This document shows, piece after piece, positions 44,801-57,100 of a DNA stretch of 64,000 bases; positions within the stretch are counted from its first letter, which is position 1; each line of letters opens with the position of its first letter. Under the pieces are notes generated by a model that searched no databases, was not told the origin of the DNA, and saw nothing but the letters and a program-made list of their open reading frames with translations. Source of the stretch: Phallusia mammillata (taxonomy: Eukaryota; Chordata; Ascidiacea; Phlebobranchia; Ascidiidae); NCBI GenBank assembly GCA_003260075.1, contig QLIY01000526.1:1-64000 (forward strand). Direction: 5' to 3'. The position numbers and the translations under genes are program-made.

Positions 44801-47800
44801 CTATTTGTTTAGCTATATTTCAACAAACGAATTTTTATTTTTTCCATCGCAAGTTTATTATTTTTAAACATTTGCGCAGCCAACTAAAACCCATGGACTA
44901 TTGGTGCATTGTTTGCCGAAGTGTGTATTGGTCCAAATAAAAGCAATGATTTTTATTGCTCTGAAAATAATTTTCAATAGATTTGGACGCAAGCCGACAT
45001 TGATCGTTTCCATTGCTCTGACAATTGCCTGCAGTTTCGGATGCACCTTCAGTGTTTCAGTGGAGATGTATTCTGTATTCCGTGCACTTGTAGCTTGTTT
45101 TCATTATGGTGCAACCATAGCCACCTTTGTATATAGTAAGTACATATACATGTGAATATATACACCAAACAATACAACTTATTCTTCATGTTTGTTATTA
45201 TTTACACTTTATAGTTCCAATGTCATATACCAACAAAATATTGCACAAAGCTAAAAATAACGTTAAGGTTCGGCCTATAGGTTATGGCTGCAATGACGGC
45301 CATAGCAATTAGTGGCTGCCTTGATTCAAAGCAGTTCATTCTTTACTATTAAACAGACGTTTGTTCCTCATATTATAAAAGTCAATATTTGGGTCCAAGC
45401 TATCTAGAACTCTGGGCGTAACGCATGCTATCAATCAACGTAACCTTAGTATAAGCCTATATCAATAATGCCTTGGTTCTGTATCAACACGAATGACTTT
45501 GGCTGCACGAACTTAAACACGTTTTTCAGTTAAATATAAGTAGTTATGTACTTAATTGTTCAGCCACCTTGCGTAAACCACATCTCAATTCAAGACCGAT
45601 GAGGTAGTCGATGTGTTTAACTTTATCCAATATTTGTTTTTGGCATCATTGAGGAGCTTAATGTTTTACCGATTGCTTGCGTAATGCACTGAGGTCACAC
45701 TTTGGAAGTTGGAATACCTTATGATACCACTAATAAAGTTAAATAACAACACAGTGTCGAGATTGTGTACATTCCTAAAGGTTTTGATACAAAATTTGTA
45801 CTAATCGCCCTTTGGAAGATCAGCAACCCAAAACGAACTGCTTCCCCCCCCCCATAAAGTTAAATAACAACACAGTGTCGAGATTGTGTACATTCCTAAA
45901 GTTTTTAATACAAAATTTGTACTAATCGCCCTTTGGAAGATCAGCAACCCAAACTCCTTACTATCAGTTAGAAAATAATAACAACTGCATGTCATTATTA
46001 ATGTGCTGCATTTTACTCAAGCGCTTGGACTGATTTAAACCACAATTAACTTTTTTCGGTATAAAATGGCACTTTTATTTTTCGTCCATAGTCATGGAGA
46101 TCGTAGGATCAAAGTGGAGGACACTGTTTGGAATGATTTATCAGGTTTTCTTCTCTCTTGGTTTTATGATACTTGGTGGTNTAGCAATTTGTTTTATACT
46201 GAAGCTACTTTTGAACTCCTTACTGTTTCTTAGAAATTAACAAATGAATATCATTATTATTTGCTGCCTTTTACTCAAGCGCTTTAACGCTGGACTGATT
46301 TAAATCACATTCAACTTTTATTGTTATAAAATGGCACTTTTATTTTACGTCCATAGTCATGGAGATTGTAGGATCAAAGTGGAGAACCTTGTTTGGAATG
46401 ATTTATCAGGTTTTCTTCTCTCTTGGTTTTATGATACTTGGTGGTTTAGCTTACAACTGGAGGGATTGGCACCGATTACTGGCAAGTATATTGAAAATAA
46501 GTTAACCAAAGTGAAAATATAAGCAAAAACCTAATGCAATGTTTGCTTTCAAAGTCATATTTGTGAAGCGCTCTACTCTAGCCACACTGGTTCAGCAATT
46601 TTTGAAAAAAAAGTTACTGCTTTTTTTAGCATTGAGTGCAACTTGCCTTAATATACGTGATTTAAGAAAAACGTTTGTCACTAAAACACTAAAACGCTGA
46701 AAGGCGGGAGATTGCGGGACGTCGCGGAAACCGCTGAATATCGGGTAACATTGCTAATGGTTATTGCTATTGAGGTTGGGGTGAGCTTTTATAATATAAA
46801 ATCATTAAAAAAATCTGCCGGATACATTCCGCGTCCGGAGTAAACATTCAGCGGCCAAGGGAGACTTTCCGCCCAAGTAACCTTAACAGCACTAACCTTC
46901 AGCAATTTAACCCGATATTCAGCGATTTCCGCGACGTCCCGCAATCTCCCGCAATTCAATGCTAATTCTGTCAGTACCAAACTCATTATGATTCTTTCAC
47001 ATAATTGATAATACCTATGAGATAAGGTGAATTCCATTGGATGATGCGGAACCTCAACCGATTTCTATTTTTTTAGTTTGTGGTTTCCATTTTCTCTATC
47101 CCCGTGCTCATCATTGCACTAATCCTTCCTGAGTCACCCAGATGGTTGTTTGCAATGGAAAAGGATAAGGAAGGAAGAAGGGTAAAACACTCGTTACTGT
47201 TAACAACTAAAACACACTGCCAATGTCGAAAATTTAACAGATTGTTGATACCTTTTTCACTACTCGCCCTTTTTTCTACTTCGGGACCAATTTCGGGCCC
47301 CTTTTTCTGACAAAATTCTGACACTAAGTGCTCAAGGTTTTATGCGTTGTACGGTTCCCAAACGAACAGATATTAAACTCAATTTTTGAACAACTCTTTT
47401 GCCATGTAAACCTTAGGTGACAGAGATTATGGCCAAACTGAATGGAGTCAAATTGACGGACGAAGATTGGGATGAAGCAAGAAAAGCAGGAGAGGAAAAA
47501 CTGGTGATTGAAAATAAACAACTGTTGAACAACAGGCAATGAGGCTTGACTATGTTGAACATTTCACAAATGCGTTTTTTGACGTTTTACAGAACCAACA
47601 ACCAAGGACTGAATCTTCTGCCAAATATTCTATACTAGATCTCTTCAAAAAGACAGGAATACGTCTCACAACATTCAAAGTCATGTTTAATTGGTAAGGG
47701 TTTTGTCAAAACAATAAAAAATATGTTGGTAGTAACCTACTCTAATTTTAAAAACATGTCAAATCGACTTATCTTAGGATAAACACAATCTGTATTTTGC

Positions 47801-49747
47801 AGGTTTGTCAACAGTTTTGTGTACTATGGAATCTCATTAAACGCTGGATCATTGGCTGGAGATATCTTTGTCAACAATACTTTAAGTAAGTCACCTTAAA
47901 TGGACATCAATTTAACCTTTAAATTAACTCCAGCATATTTCTGCTTCTCCAGACGGCGTGTTTGAGATTGCGTCTTACACAGTGTGCATTCTGGTAATGG
48001 ATAGAGTTGGAAGACGAATTCTACTTTCAGTTATGTTGCTTGTGTCTGGGACTGGTCTTATAGCAAGCGTGATTGTCAACGAATACGCCGGCGAAAACGA
48101 ATGTACGTTTGTTTAGGTTTTTTGGAAATTTACAATACACAGCGGTTTCCAAATGTGCACATAGGGCATTTTTTGGATGACATGGTCTTGCTTAATATAT
48201 TTAGTTTTTCTTCTTTAGTTTCTGTATTTTTTTTGCTTATCTTTTTTATTACTGTCAAACCTGAAAAAGAACGAATGAATTTAATTTATCCCTTTTTCCA
48301 TGAACAAAATTACCAACTATGACATCACAGAGAGATGACGTAACGAAACTAAAAATATGAGCCAGATTCAGGCTTGAATCGGGTTCGGTCGAGTTTCGGG
48401 CTTGTACTTTTGGATTTGGGCCACTAACTTACAGCTCTCTAAATGAGTACTTATAAATTCGACTTGCTATATGTGACTGTATTTACTATGATTAACAGTT
48501 AAACAGTTTATGATGTACTCTGTTTTTCTCCAGCACTGATCACACTGGGAGTGGTATTTGCGTTTGTTGCAAAATTCGGAATTTCGGGATCATTTGCAAT
48601 AATTTACAACTTCACAAGCGAACTTTATCCAACCGTCGTCAGGTGAGCGATTTATCGGCTTTGTCGATGCCATCGCCGCCTAAATAATTCTCGCTTTTGA
48701 CCTAAATAATGCTCCATGTACAGGAGCAATGGAATGGGAAACGGCTCGATGGCTTCTCGTATTGGGGGAATTACCGCTCCTTACGTCATATCGCTTCAGA
48801 ACTCGATCACGTGGTTACCGAACGTCATATTTGGAGTTTTTGGTGAGGCTTGTATACATGCATGAATGGTGGTGGGGGTTAGATTGAACCCAGGTCTTTT
48901 TTTGGCCAGTTACGTTGAAATTACAAAATAGATTTAAACAGGTGCCATGAACAAATTTTATACCCATGCCAAGTAGAGTTTTTTTACCCGAAACTAAGTT
49001 CATTCGACTCTTTTTCCAATAATGAAAGTTAAGTTTTGGTGGTGGTGTAGCCAAGTTGATTTAAATTTGTTTTCCCAAAGATTTAATTTCTGGTTTTGGT
49101 GTTTTGTAACCCGACTTAGTTCGAGTATTTATTCCGACGAGTCAACTCCGAGTTTTGGTGGTTTGTAACTCGAGTCAGTTTGAATACTTACTGGATGTTA
49201 CTCTTGTAGAATCGAGTTACCCGAAACATCATGGACACTTTGTTTACATTTATTGCTGCAAGGAAGTTATTTAAAATCAGGTTTCATTTTTTCCTTAAAA
49301 CCGATTTGTTTCCTACACAGGTTTAGCGGCTGGGTTGTTATCGCTTTCCTTTCCCGATACAACTGGGCAACCTATGATGGAAACTCTTGAACAAGCTGAA
49401 GAGTTTTACAAGACTGGCAAAGTTGTAGATGTAAATCTGGCAAATGGGGACACCCTGTAAGTAGAATAGGGTGTGTGTGCATCAAGTGCATCATTCTTAT
49501 TATTTGTGTACAACAATATTCGAAATCTTATTTAATTGTGGATTTTTTTGCAGAAATACCCCCCCCCCTAGAATAGGGTGTGTGTGCATCAAGTGCATCA
49601 TTCTTATTATTTGTGTGCAACAATATTCGAAATCTTATTTAATTGTGGATTTTTTGTAGAAATGCGAAGCAACTTGAATTGGATTCAGAAGGTGTTGACA
49701 ACAAGGGTTTCGACACACAAGAAACTGTCACAAGCGTTCAGTTTTAA
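41872..49747 (+). CDS. SLC22-family organic ion transporter, gene A
   Basis: Fifteen exons: 41872-42017, 42820-42918, 43522-43648, exon 4 (43887-43934 plus 43982-44037), 44981-45135, 46357-46481, 47077-47181, 47417-47503, 47593-47693, 47803-47885, 47953-48102, 48534-48642, 48724-48842, 49321-49456, 49660-49747. With the 37-nt overlap in exon 4 collapsed, the CDS is 1734 nt (577 residues), normal for this 12-helix MFS family. Visible marks: TM1 about 10-36; a Cys-rich extracellular loop with N-glycosylation sites NAT, NLT, NYT; YNLVCD; FGRKP after TM2 (about 160-164); PESPRWL (270-276); YNFTSELYPTVVR (about 452-464). Family members carry organic cations, anions or carnitine across the plasma membrane; the substrate is unknown. 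Exon 6 has a GC donor. Confidence 0.9.
42036..42356. mobile_element. Interspersed 'GTTGTAA-CGGGCC' repeat in SLC22 A intron 1
   Basis: It begins AGAGTTGTAAGTCGGGCC and ends GGGCCGTTTACAACTCT, approximate inverted termini. It is the cleanest copy of the family in the window. The interior carries repeated GGTTCGGG motifs. No target duplication was identified, so the superfamily is unassigned. Confidence 0.6.
42453..42505 (+). ncRNA. Decayed hammerhead copy in SLC22 A intron 1
   Basis: AGCTGCA, AACC...GGTCGAAACAGT and ACTGTCTGCA are kept, but the core CTGATGA has become CTGCCAA, which should abolish activity. Same family as 3123-3174. Confidence 0.55.
43126..43394. repeat. 87-bp near-perfect inverted repeat (fold-back element)
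   Basis: The left arm 43126-43212 and right arm 43308-43394 are reverse complements over 87 bp with a single mismatch, around a 95-bp T-rich loop. The arms start CTGAAGCTTTCAG. It lies in intron 2 of SLC22 gene A. A 13-14 bp direct repeat, GAAATGAGACACT, occurs near 43028 and again right after the right arm. Confidence 0.85.
46704..46952. repeat. 43-bp inverted-repeat element
   Basis: The left arm 46704-46746 (GCGGGAGATTGCGGGACGTC...) and right arm 46910-46952 are reverse complements with one mismatch. It is GC-rich in an AT-rich intron between exons 6 and 7 of SLC22 gene A. It resembles a MITE or fold-back transposon, but no clear target duplication was found. Confidence 0.75.
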
Positions 49748-50376
49748 TATGCACAAATTCCGGATGTAGCCAAACTAATCGTAGTGAATTTAAAAGTAAT
49801 TTTGTTTAGTCGATATTTTGTGTAAAAATGACAATACAGTAGAATGCTTTCATTATAATTGGTATCAGAACTGATAATACACAGTTTTGCTGCCAGGTAT
49901 GATATGGAACTATTGTAGCTCTTTTGGCAATTGTTTTTAACTTACGGAGTACCCACGTCATTTATCTTTACTTAGCACACGAAAACGTAAAACACCGTGG
50001 TAAAACGAAAGCCGAAACGCGATAAAACAAACTGCAAAAAATGAGATAAGAAACGACTTTTAGCATTAGCATGTAGCAGGCTGAAAACATTGCACCCATT
50101 TAGCTGTTGGTGCTGTGTTTATTCAAATGTAGGTCTAACGATTCTTAAACGCACTGTTTCCTGTGTTGCGAGTGGAACAATACTGCAACAGATGCTACAG
50201 TTAAAATCTGGCTGATTAGCTGGTGATGATGTTTCAGAGTTGTAAGTCGGGCCAAGCTTTTCGTATCGGGTTCAGGCTAAAGTTAGAATAAAACGGCTTG
50301 TTTTGCGCCTAACATTACTATTGGCAGCATCTTTACCGCAATTTTGCCAAATTTCAAACCTAACTTGACTTTGATA

Positions 50377-50427
50377 AGCTGCATGCAGTGCAAACTGTTT
50401 CAACCTGTAAGGTCTCATGAGTGTAGC
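50377..50427 (-). ncRNA. Decayed hammerhead copy, minus strand
   Basis: On the minus strand: CTCATGA in place of CTGATGA, then GACC/GGTT stem II, GAAACAGT and TTGCACTGC. The cleavage context GTC has become GCA. It faces the plus-strand copy at 50560, so the pair flanks about 130 bp in inverted orientation. Confidence 0.5.
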
Positions 50428-50559
50428 TGGCGACGCGAGGTAGGCCGTATTGGCAAGTGTAGCCATTCAACGGCATTCCAGTTTGTTGGGGCTAACATGC
50501 TTAAAAGCCATGCCTCGCTTATTCTGTTCGATTCCACATATTCTGTATCTCTCGTCACT

Positions 50560-50610
50560 AGCTGCAGTGATGAGACCTTATAGTTTAAAACAGTGTGCAC
50601 TGTCTGCGGC
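50560..50610 (+). ncRNA. Decayed hammerhead copy, plus strand
   Basis: AGCTGCA is followed by GTGATGA, GACC, TTATA and GTTTAAAACAGT, then GTGCACTGTCTGC. The conserved G of GAAA is lost and the first core base is G, so it should be inactive. Stem III and the GTC site are intact. Confidence 0.5.
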
Positions 50611-50623
50611 CTATCGTCTATTG

Positions 50624-50968
50624 CAGTGGTTCTCAACCTTTCGTGGACCGTGCCCCCCTAGAAGTAACTTATGGGCCTCGAGGCCCCTTTTAAGTAACCC
50701 TGTAGGACCTATGGCCCCCTAAAAAATGTAAACGGCAATCTCGTGTTGGAATTCGGTACTAATTCAGGTGGAAAGAATAAACAAGAATCCGTAATCGTGA
50801 AAAACCTCAATATAAACAAATAGTATGTGACATAGACGAGTAAATTAGGAAATAGAGTTAAAAACAAAATGGCTTTTAATGGGTGTTTCTGGTGAATATA
50901 CATCCGTGGCCCCCTGAAACACAGCTCGTGCCCCCCCTTGGGTCATGCACCCTGGCTGAGAACCACTG
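50624..50968. mobile_element. hAT-type MITE with target duplication GTCTATTG
   Basis: The ends read CAGTGGTTCTCAACC and GGCTGAGAACCACTG. Perfect 8-bp repeats GTCTATTG lie at 50616-50623 and 50969-50976. Same family as 6642-6922 (shared GTGGACCGTG and AGTAACCCTGTAGGACC). It inserted directly next to the decayed hammerhead repeat ending at 50610. Confidence 0.9.
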
Positions 50969-51467
50969 GTCTATTGGGTTGATTGTTATTAAAAAAAATC
51001 GGGGATGTTACAGTTTGCGCTTGAAATGTTATTTGCAGTAATGGAGAAGCTTCACAAGTTAATGTTTGCGGATGTGTTGTGGAATTATATGGTTTGTAGG
51101 CATACAGGCTGTTTTAATATTTACCGATTTAAGATATTTGTAGATTCATTGGAAGATTGTTAGACAATTCCCAAGTCTATTGCCTACAAAGTGTTAAGTT
51201 GACCACTTTTGCTGTCAGAAATACGTTTCAACATATAATTGATACTTTGAGAAAAAATATTAACTAATAAGGCGAACATTGTTACGTTTAACCTCATTAC
51301 TCGTGCGTTATATAAGCGGTTGTGTTTACCTAAAACCGTTGAGATAAGAAGTTGGTACAAAGTGCAGGACTGCAAGTCCACCAAAAACAACTTAAACGAA
51401 ATCAAATTTTGCCACCAGTCGATTGCACATTTATTTGGTTTATACTTTATATCTAGCAAGCAGCAGG

Positions 51468-54400
51468 ATGATTAGTTTCGATCTTTTGTTGGAGAAAATT
51501 GGGGTTTTAGGGTTTAGCCAGATACTGTTCTGTTTGCTATTGAGCTACGATAATGCAGTAGGAGGCATTAATTCTCTTCTCCCCGTTTTTATTGTCTACC
51601 AACCATATTACAGGTAAAGTTACATTCATTTCTAAGCACAATGTCAAAGTATTGTGATTCTACTATTGTAATTTGAAGCGTAGTGAAGTTTGTGGTCTTT
51701 GAATCTCTTTAGAATTAGATTAACGTTTTAGTCCTTGCCATACAAAAGCAACCATAACATTCGTATTAGGATTAATAGTTGATCAGTTTGTACACTGCAT
51801 GTAAAGAGGAAAAGTCAAATACATAAAACCAGTTTAAACTTAATAACATTTAAGTCAACATAGTAGAGTATTTTCCTGTTTGTTTTTGCTACACATGTTG
51901 CACTTTATTATTGACTTGTTTATTGTGGAATTGCAGATGCAAAGTTCCACCGATAGACAATGCAACGGTTTATCCGAATCTAACCGAATCCGACATACTT
52001 AACTACACAACACCTTATGACGGATCCTACCAGTATTGTTACAAGTAACTTGACATTACGTTACAGAGAACTCGATTCGATGGCACTTAAGGGGCATTGG
52101 CACAGATCTAAGCAAATCAATGTTTATTGGACAGCACTTTTTATTTCAACGACACACTGTTTGAACCAATAAATGATCCTACAACTATGCACACATAACC
52201 CCAGTAACGCAACTGCAAATGTAGTGATTATTTTTAAGCATACTTTCTGTGATTTTCTGCCCAAAATCTATGAACAACAAAAAAACAACTGACAATGCCC
52301 TTATATCAGAGTCGTAAGTCGGACCGGGTTCGGGCTTAGGTTTCTTTAAATAAACCCCCCCCCCCCGAATCTAACCGAATCCGACATACTTAACTACACA
52401 ACACCTTATGACGGATCCTACCAGTATTGTTACAAGTAACTTGACATTACGTTACAGAGAACTCGATTTGATGGCACTTAAGGGGCATTGGCACAGATCT
52501 AAGCAAATCAAAGTTTATTGGACAGCACTTTTTATTTCAACGACACACTGTTTGTGCCAATAAATGATCCTACAACTATGCACACATAACTCCAGAAACG
52601 CTAACTGCAAATGTCCCCCCCCCCTCAGTATTTTTTTGAATAAATTTAACTAGCTAAGTAGCTAGTTGCTGGGCCTGATCTAATGTCAAACAGTCCCAAA
52701 ACGAATTGTTTAAACAATTTTCTATTATTGTCTATTGTGTTTGGTGTCATGGTCTTTCCTGGGCTCCAATGTATAGACATGTCTATAAACCTTTCTGGCC
52801 TAAACGAGCTTCTCAAAAACGATTCGGGTTCAGGCCGGGTTTCCGGCTTGTACTTTCGGGTTCGGGCCGGATTCGGGTTCCAATTTCAGGCCCGTTTACA
52901 ACTCTGCCTTATATGCTGTGAATATATTTCATCGTAGACGTTTGAGGTGTACCTTACACTTTTGTTACCAACACCACATCCTAAATGTTTTACTATATAC
53001 AGGCTCTTTGGCAGCCGGTTTTTGATTAAACTGGTTTGTAAGTACACGTATATAGTCCCTAATGCGAACAAAATGTTGTAATAAATGACTCGTAAACTGT
53101 GAGTTAAAAACATCTAACATCCGTTTCTAAGTAGTTGCATTACCTTAGATATGGATATGATTACACCAAATGTGATGACAATCTTTCCTGTGTCAACTCA
53201 TCAGCGAAAGCAATCAAATGCGAGCAAGGTTATTGGTACGACAGAAGTCTATTTACGGAGACTGCTGTTACGGAGGTTCGATTTGTGTTTGAATCAATTC
53301 ACTCCACTGCCTAAACGTTTTCTGTTTAGAAACTTTTATAAAATATATCATATTATTTTACTCCTTTTTGTGCTTGGCAAATAAGATAATATTTTCTGTT
53401 TGTTTCAGTATAACCTCGTTTGTGATCGAAGTTATCTCATTCCTCTTTCTACATCAATGTATTACGTCGGTATGTTGTTCGGTTCTTTGCTGTTTGGGAA
53501 TGTTGCTGACAGGTGCGCTAAACTTTACAAATTGTTTCAAACAAACTGCATTTGGAAACATATAGAGGTCATCAACCAAAATTTCGGCTATTAGATCATT
53601 ATTGAATCCTCTTTCTTCGGGAAATGTCTTCCAAATTTTCTTGTGTGTTTCCCAGTGTTTTGACTGCTATAGGGTTATACTCTGTAAACCAGTGAAAATA
53701 AAGAGCTATATGTTTGACTCTAACATATTGTCTCATATAGATTTGGACGCAAGCCGACATTGATCGTTTCCATTGCTCTCACAATTGCCTTCAGTTTCGG
53801 ATGCGCCTTCAGTATTTCAGTGGAGATGTATTTTGTATTCCGTGCACTCGTTGCTTGTTTTGATTACGGAGCAGGCGTAGCCACGTTTGTGTATGGTGGG
53901 CAAATATAAGTTATGAAAAACAGCCAGCAATGCCACATTTTGGTTAACTGAATTATTTAGGTTTAAAATGATTTCAATGTGGACGCCACCTTTTATATGC
54001 CTACGTTCATTCCACCTTTTCAGTACACAAAATTTCTTTTGATATAACGTAGAACATAGCAATAGTACATCAGGCACGGATTTATGATGTTTTCTACGTG
54101 TTAGATATTAAAGAGTAATGTTTTAAGTTGTGTCCATAGTCATGGAGATTGTAGGATCAAAGTGGAGGACACTGTTTGGAATGATTTATCAGGTTTTCTT
54201 CTCTCTTGGTTTTATGATACTTGGTGGGTTAGCTTACAACTGGAGAGATTGGCACCTGTTACTGGCAAGTATATTGAAAATAGCGAACTAAAACTATGAG
54301 TCTGGTGTACTATGATGAACCGATTATTGCCTTATTTAGTTTGTGGTTTCCATTTTCTCTATCCCCGTGCTCACCATTGCACTAATCCTTCCTGAATCTC

Positions 54401-57100
54401 CCAGATGGCTGTTTGCAATGGAAAGGGACAAGGAAGGAATAAAGGTGAAACTTTGCTCTAAATACTCAAAACTGTCAATCAGATACACTTTTTAGGATTA
54501 GGCTATTTTAGGTATGTTTATTTGCATTGTTACCTTGATTACTCAAAGTTAAACCGTTTTAATATTCAAACGCATCTTTGATCTAATCATCACCATGTGA
54601 ATATCATAGGTGACTGAGATGATGTCAAAACTAAATGGAGTCAAATTGACGAAGGAAGATTGGGATGAAGCAACAAAAGCAGAGGAAGATATATTGGTGA
54701 TGTGACATAAATTTTCGGAATTCGGGTAATCATCGTGAACAAGTTCAAATAATTACCGATGCGTTTTCTCGCATTATAGATCCAACGGCACCAAACCGCA
54801 TCTCTAAGCAAGTATTCTATACTTGATCTGTTTAAAAAGTCAGGAATACGTCTCACAACTTTCAAAGTCATGTTCAGCTGGTAAACGTTTTTTGCTAAAA
54901 CCTGAAATATTCTGCAATACTTATTTGCTGCGTATAGCCTTCTCAGACTTGTCGATTTTACTAAGTATTTTGAGGGAAGGAACAAATGACTTAAAATCGC
55001 TTTTTTTCAGGTTTGCAAACAGTTTTGTTTACTTTGGGATCTCATTAAACGCCGGATCATTGGCAGGAGATATCTTTGTTAATAACACTTTGAGTAAGTT
55101 ACTTTTGATGACAAAGAAATTTACTCGAAATAAAAAAATATGCAACTTTCAAATTTTGGCCAGACGGTGTGTTTGAGATTGCGTCTTACACTGCGTGCAT
55201 TCTGGTAATGGACCGAATTGGAAGACGAATCCTTCTTTCAGTAATGTTTCTTGTGTCTGGGACTGGTCTTATTGCAAGCGTGATTGTCAACGAATTCGCC
55301 GGAGAAAACCAATGTAAGTTTTTATAGATTTTATGGACATTTACAATACTTTACACCAGCGGTGATGGCCAGAACGTATTCACTTCCCACAAGGGGGGAT
55401 GTTAGCGTAAATGACGCATGCTTGGTTCATATCTATGTTTTTCAGCTGTTAGATAAGAAAAAAAATATATCTATGTTTTTCAAGGATGAAATATCTTTTG
55501 GAAGCGTTTATTGGCGTTATAAGCTTCTGTACAGTTAAACGAAAGGTATCTTCGTTGTACCACAATTATTAAGTTTTTTAGATGTGAATTGGTTGGACAT
55601 TGCACACCATTGTATATGGTTTGCTTTTAACTGCATTTGCCATCATCCTAAAGCAAATAACTTCTTACCATGTATTTTCTTTTCAGCACTAATCAAACTG
55701 GGAGTGGTATTTGCTTTCGTTGCAAAATTCGGAATTTCTGGTTCGTATGCGATTGTCTATAACTTCACGAGCGAACTTTACCGTCGTCAGGTGAGCGATT
55801 TATCGGTTCTGTCGGTGCCATAGCCGTCCACTAACTGATCTTGTGTTGTCATGTTTAGGAGCAATGGAATGGGAGCTGGCTCGATGGCTGCTCGTATTGG
55901 AGGAATTATTGCCCCTTACGTCATATCTTATCAGGACACGATCACGTGGTTACCGAACGTCATATTTGGAGTTTTCGGTAAGAACTAAATGTACGGCTTA
56001 TATAGATTCGACTGATTCGTTTTTGACACAGGTTTAGCTGCTGGCTTTTTATCACTTTCTTTTCCTGATACAACTGGGCAACCTATGATGGAAACTCTTG
56101 AACAAGCTGAAGTGTTTTACAAGACTGGCAAAGTTGTAGATGTAAATCTGGCGAACGGGGACAGAACGTAAATTTGGTAGGTTATGTATGTATTAGAGTG
56201 TTCCCTCCCCCCCCCCCGTTGTACCACAATTATTAAGTTTTTTAGATGTGAATTGGTTGGACATTAAACAACATTGTATATGGTTTGCTTTTAACTGCAT
56301 TTGCCACCATCCTAAAGCAAATAACTTCTTACCATGTCTGTCGGTGCCATAGCCGTCAGATAACTGATCTTGTGTTGTCATGTTTAGGAGCAATGGAATG
56401 GGAACCGGCTCGATGGCTGCTCGTATTGGGGGAATTATTGCCCCTTACGTCATATCTTATCAGGACACGATCACGTGGTTACCGAACGTCATATTTGGAG
56501 TTTTCGGTAAGAACTAAATGTACGGCTTATATAGATTCGACTGATTCGTTTTTGACACAGGTTTAGCTGCTGGCTTTTTATCACTTTCTTTTCCTGATAC
56601 AACTGGGCAACCTATGATGGAAACTCTTGAACAAGCTGAAGTGTTTTACAAGACTGGCAAAGTTGTAGANAGATTCGACTGATTTGTTTTTGACACAGGT
56701 TTAGCCGCTGGCTTTTTATCACTTTCTTTTCCTGATACAACTGGCCAACCTATGATGGAAACTCTTGAACAATCTGAAGTCTTTTACAAGACTGGCAAAG
56801 TTGTAAATGTAAATCAGGCTAATGGGCACACAACGTAAATTTGGTAGGTTGTGTGTGCATCAGAGTGTTCCCTATTCATTTGTTATACCACGTTGGCACT
56901 GAACGTGTTCAAATCCTATGCTGTTGGTCTTGTTTGCTGAAACTTTAGGAAGGAAACTTGGGCAATATGTAGACAAAACGTTTGCCCGTGAAACCAGAAC
57001 AAACGACACGAACCTTCCAATGTTTCGTGAATTTTATCATCTCTATGCAGCAATAAACATTTACGACACTATGGACATGTTTAACTTAGGAGTCAGTTGA
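51468..57100 (+). CDS. SLC22-family organic ion transporter, gene B (frame-damaged)
   Basis: Exons: 51468-51613, 51937-52044, 53149-53275, 53409-53512, 53741-53895, 54140-54264, 54340-54444, 54610-54696, 54780-54880, 55011-55093, 55164-55313, 55687-55790, 55859-55977, 56032-56167. All equal gene A in length except exon 2 (108 vs 99) and exon 12 (104 vs 109). Exon 12 lost 5 nt, turning SELYPTVVR into a frameshift. FGRKP, PESPRWL and the extracellular cysteines remain. Exon 6 uses a GC donor. The last exon is unclear: either 56953-57100 (a frame ending IYDTMDMFNLGVS) or 57495 onward, whose KQPELDS...YDNRG matches gene A's tail but in the wrong phase. It could be a recent pseudogene, a null allele or sequence error. 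Confidence 0.8.
52367..52614 (+). repeat. Second partial copy of SLC22 B exon 2 and intron
   Basis: This near-identical repeat of about 51979-52230 begins mid-exon 2 (GAATCTAACCGAATCC) and is bounded by poly-C on both sides. It has no acceptor of its own and would not be spliced in correctly. Treat it as the other allele or an assembly duplicate. Confidence 0.75.
52617..52915 (+). mobile_element. Interspersed 'GTTGTAA-CGGGCC' repeat split by a poly-C junction
   Basis: The left part of this repeat (about 52311-52354, GTCGTAAGTCGGACCGGGTTCGGG) and the right part (52625-52915, ending GGCCCGTTTACAACTCTG) are separated by a second copy of exon 2 and its flank bounded by two poly-C runs (52355, 52615). 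Removing that segment rejoins one element in intron 2 of gene B. Confidence 0.55.
56218..56834 (+). repeat. Extra copies of SLC22 B exons 13 and 14
   Basis: After the poly-C at 56207, the sequence restarts in intron 11 (copy of 55554), jumps past exon 12 at about 56339, then repeats exon 13 (56388-56506) and exon 14 (56561-56669, cut by N at 56670). A third exon 14 follows at 56699-56834 with several substitutions. All keep gene A exon lengths. They most likely represent alternative haplotypes stacked in the assembly, one of which may lack exon 12. Confidence 0.75.

Larger units (their letters stand above)
49748..51467. other. Intergenic between SLC22 A and B
   Basis: No gene seen. Contents: an inverted pair of decayed hammerheads (50377-50427 on -, 50560-50610 on +), a hAT MITE (50624-50968) and a fragment of the GTTGTAA-CGGGCC repeat near 50235. 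Confidence 0.6.
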
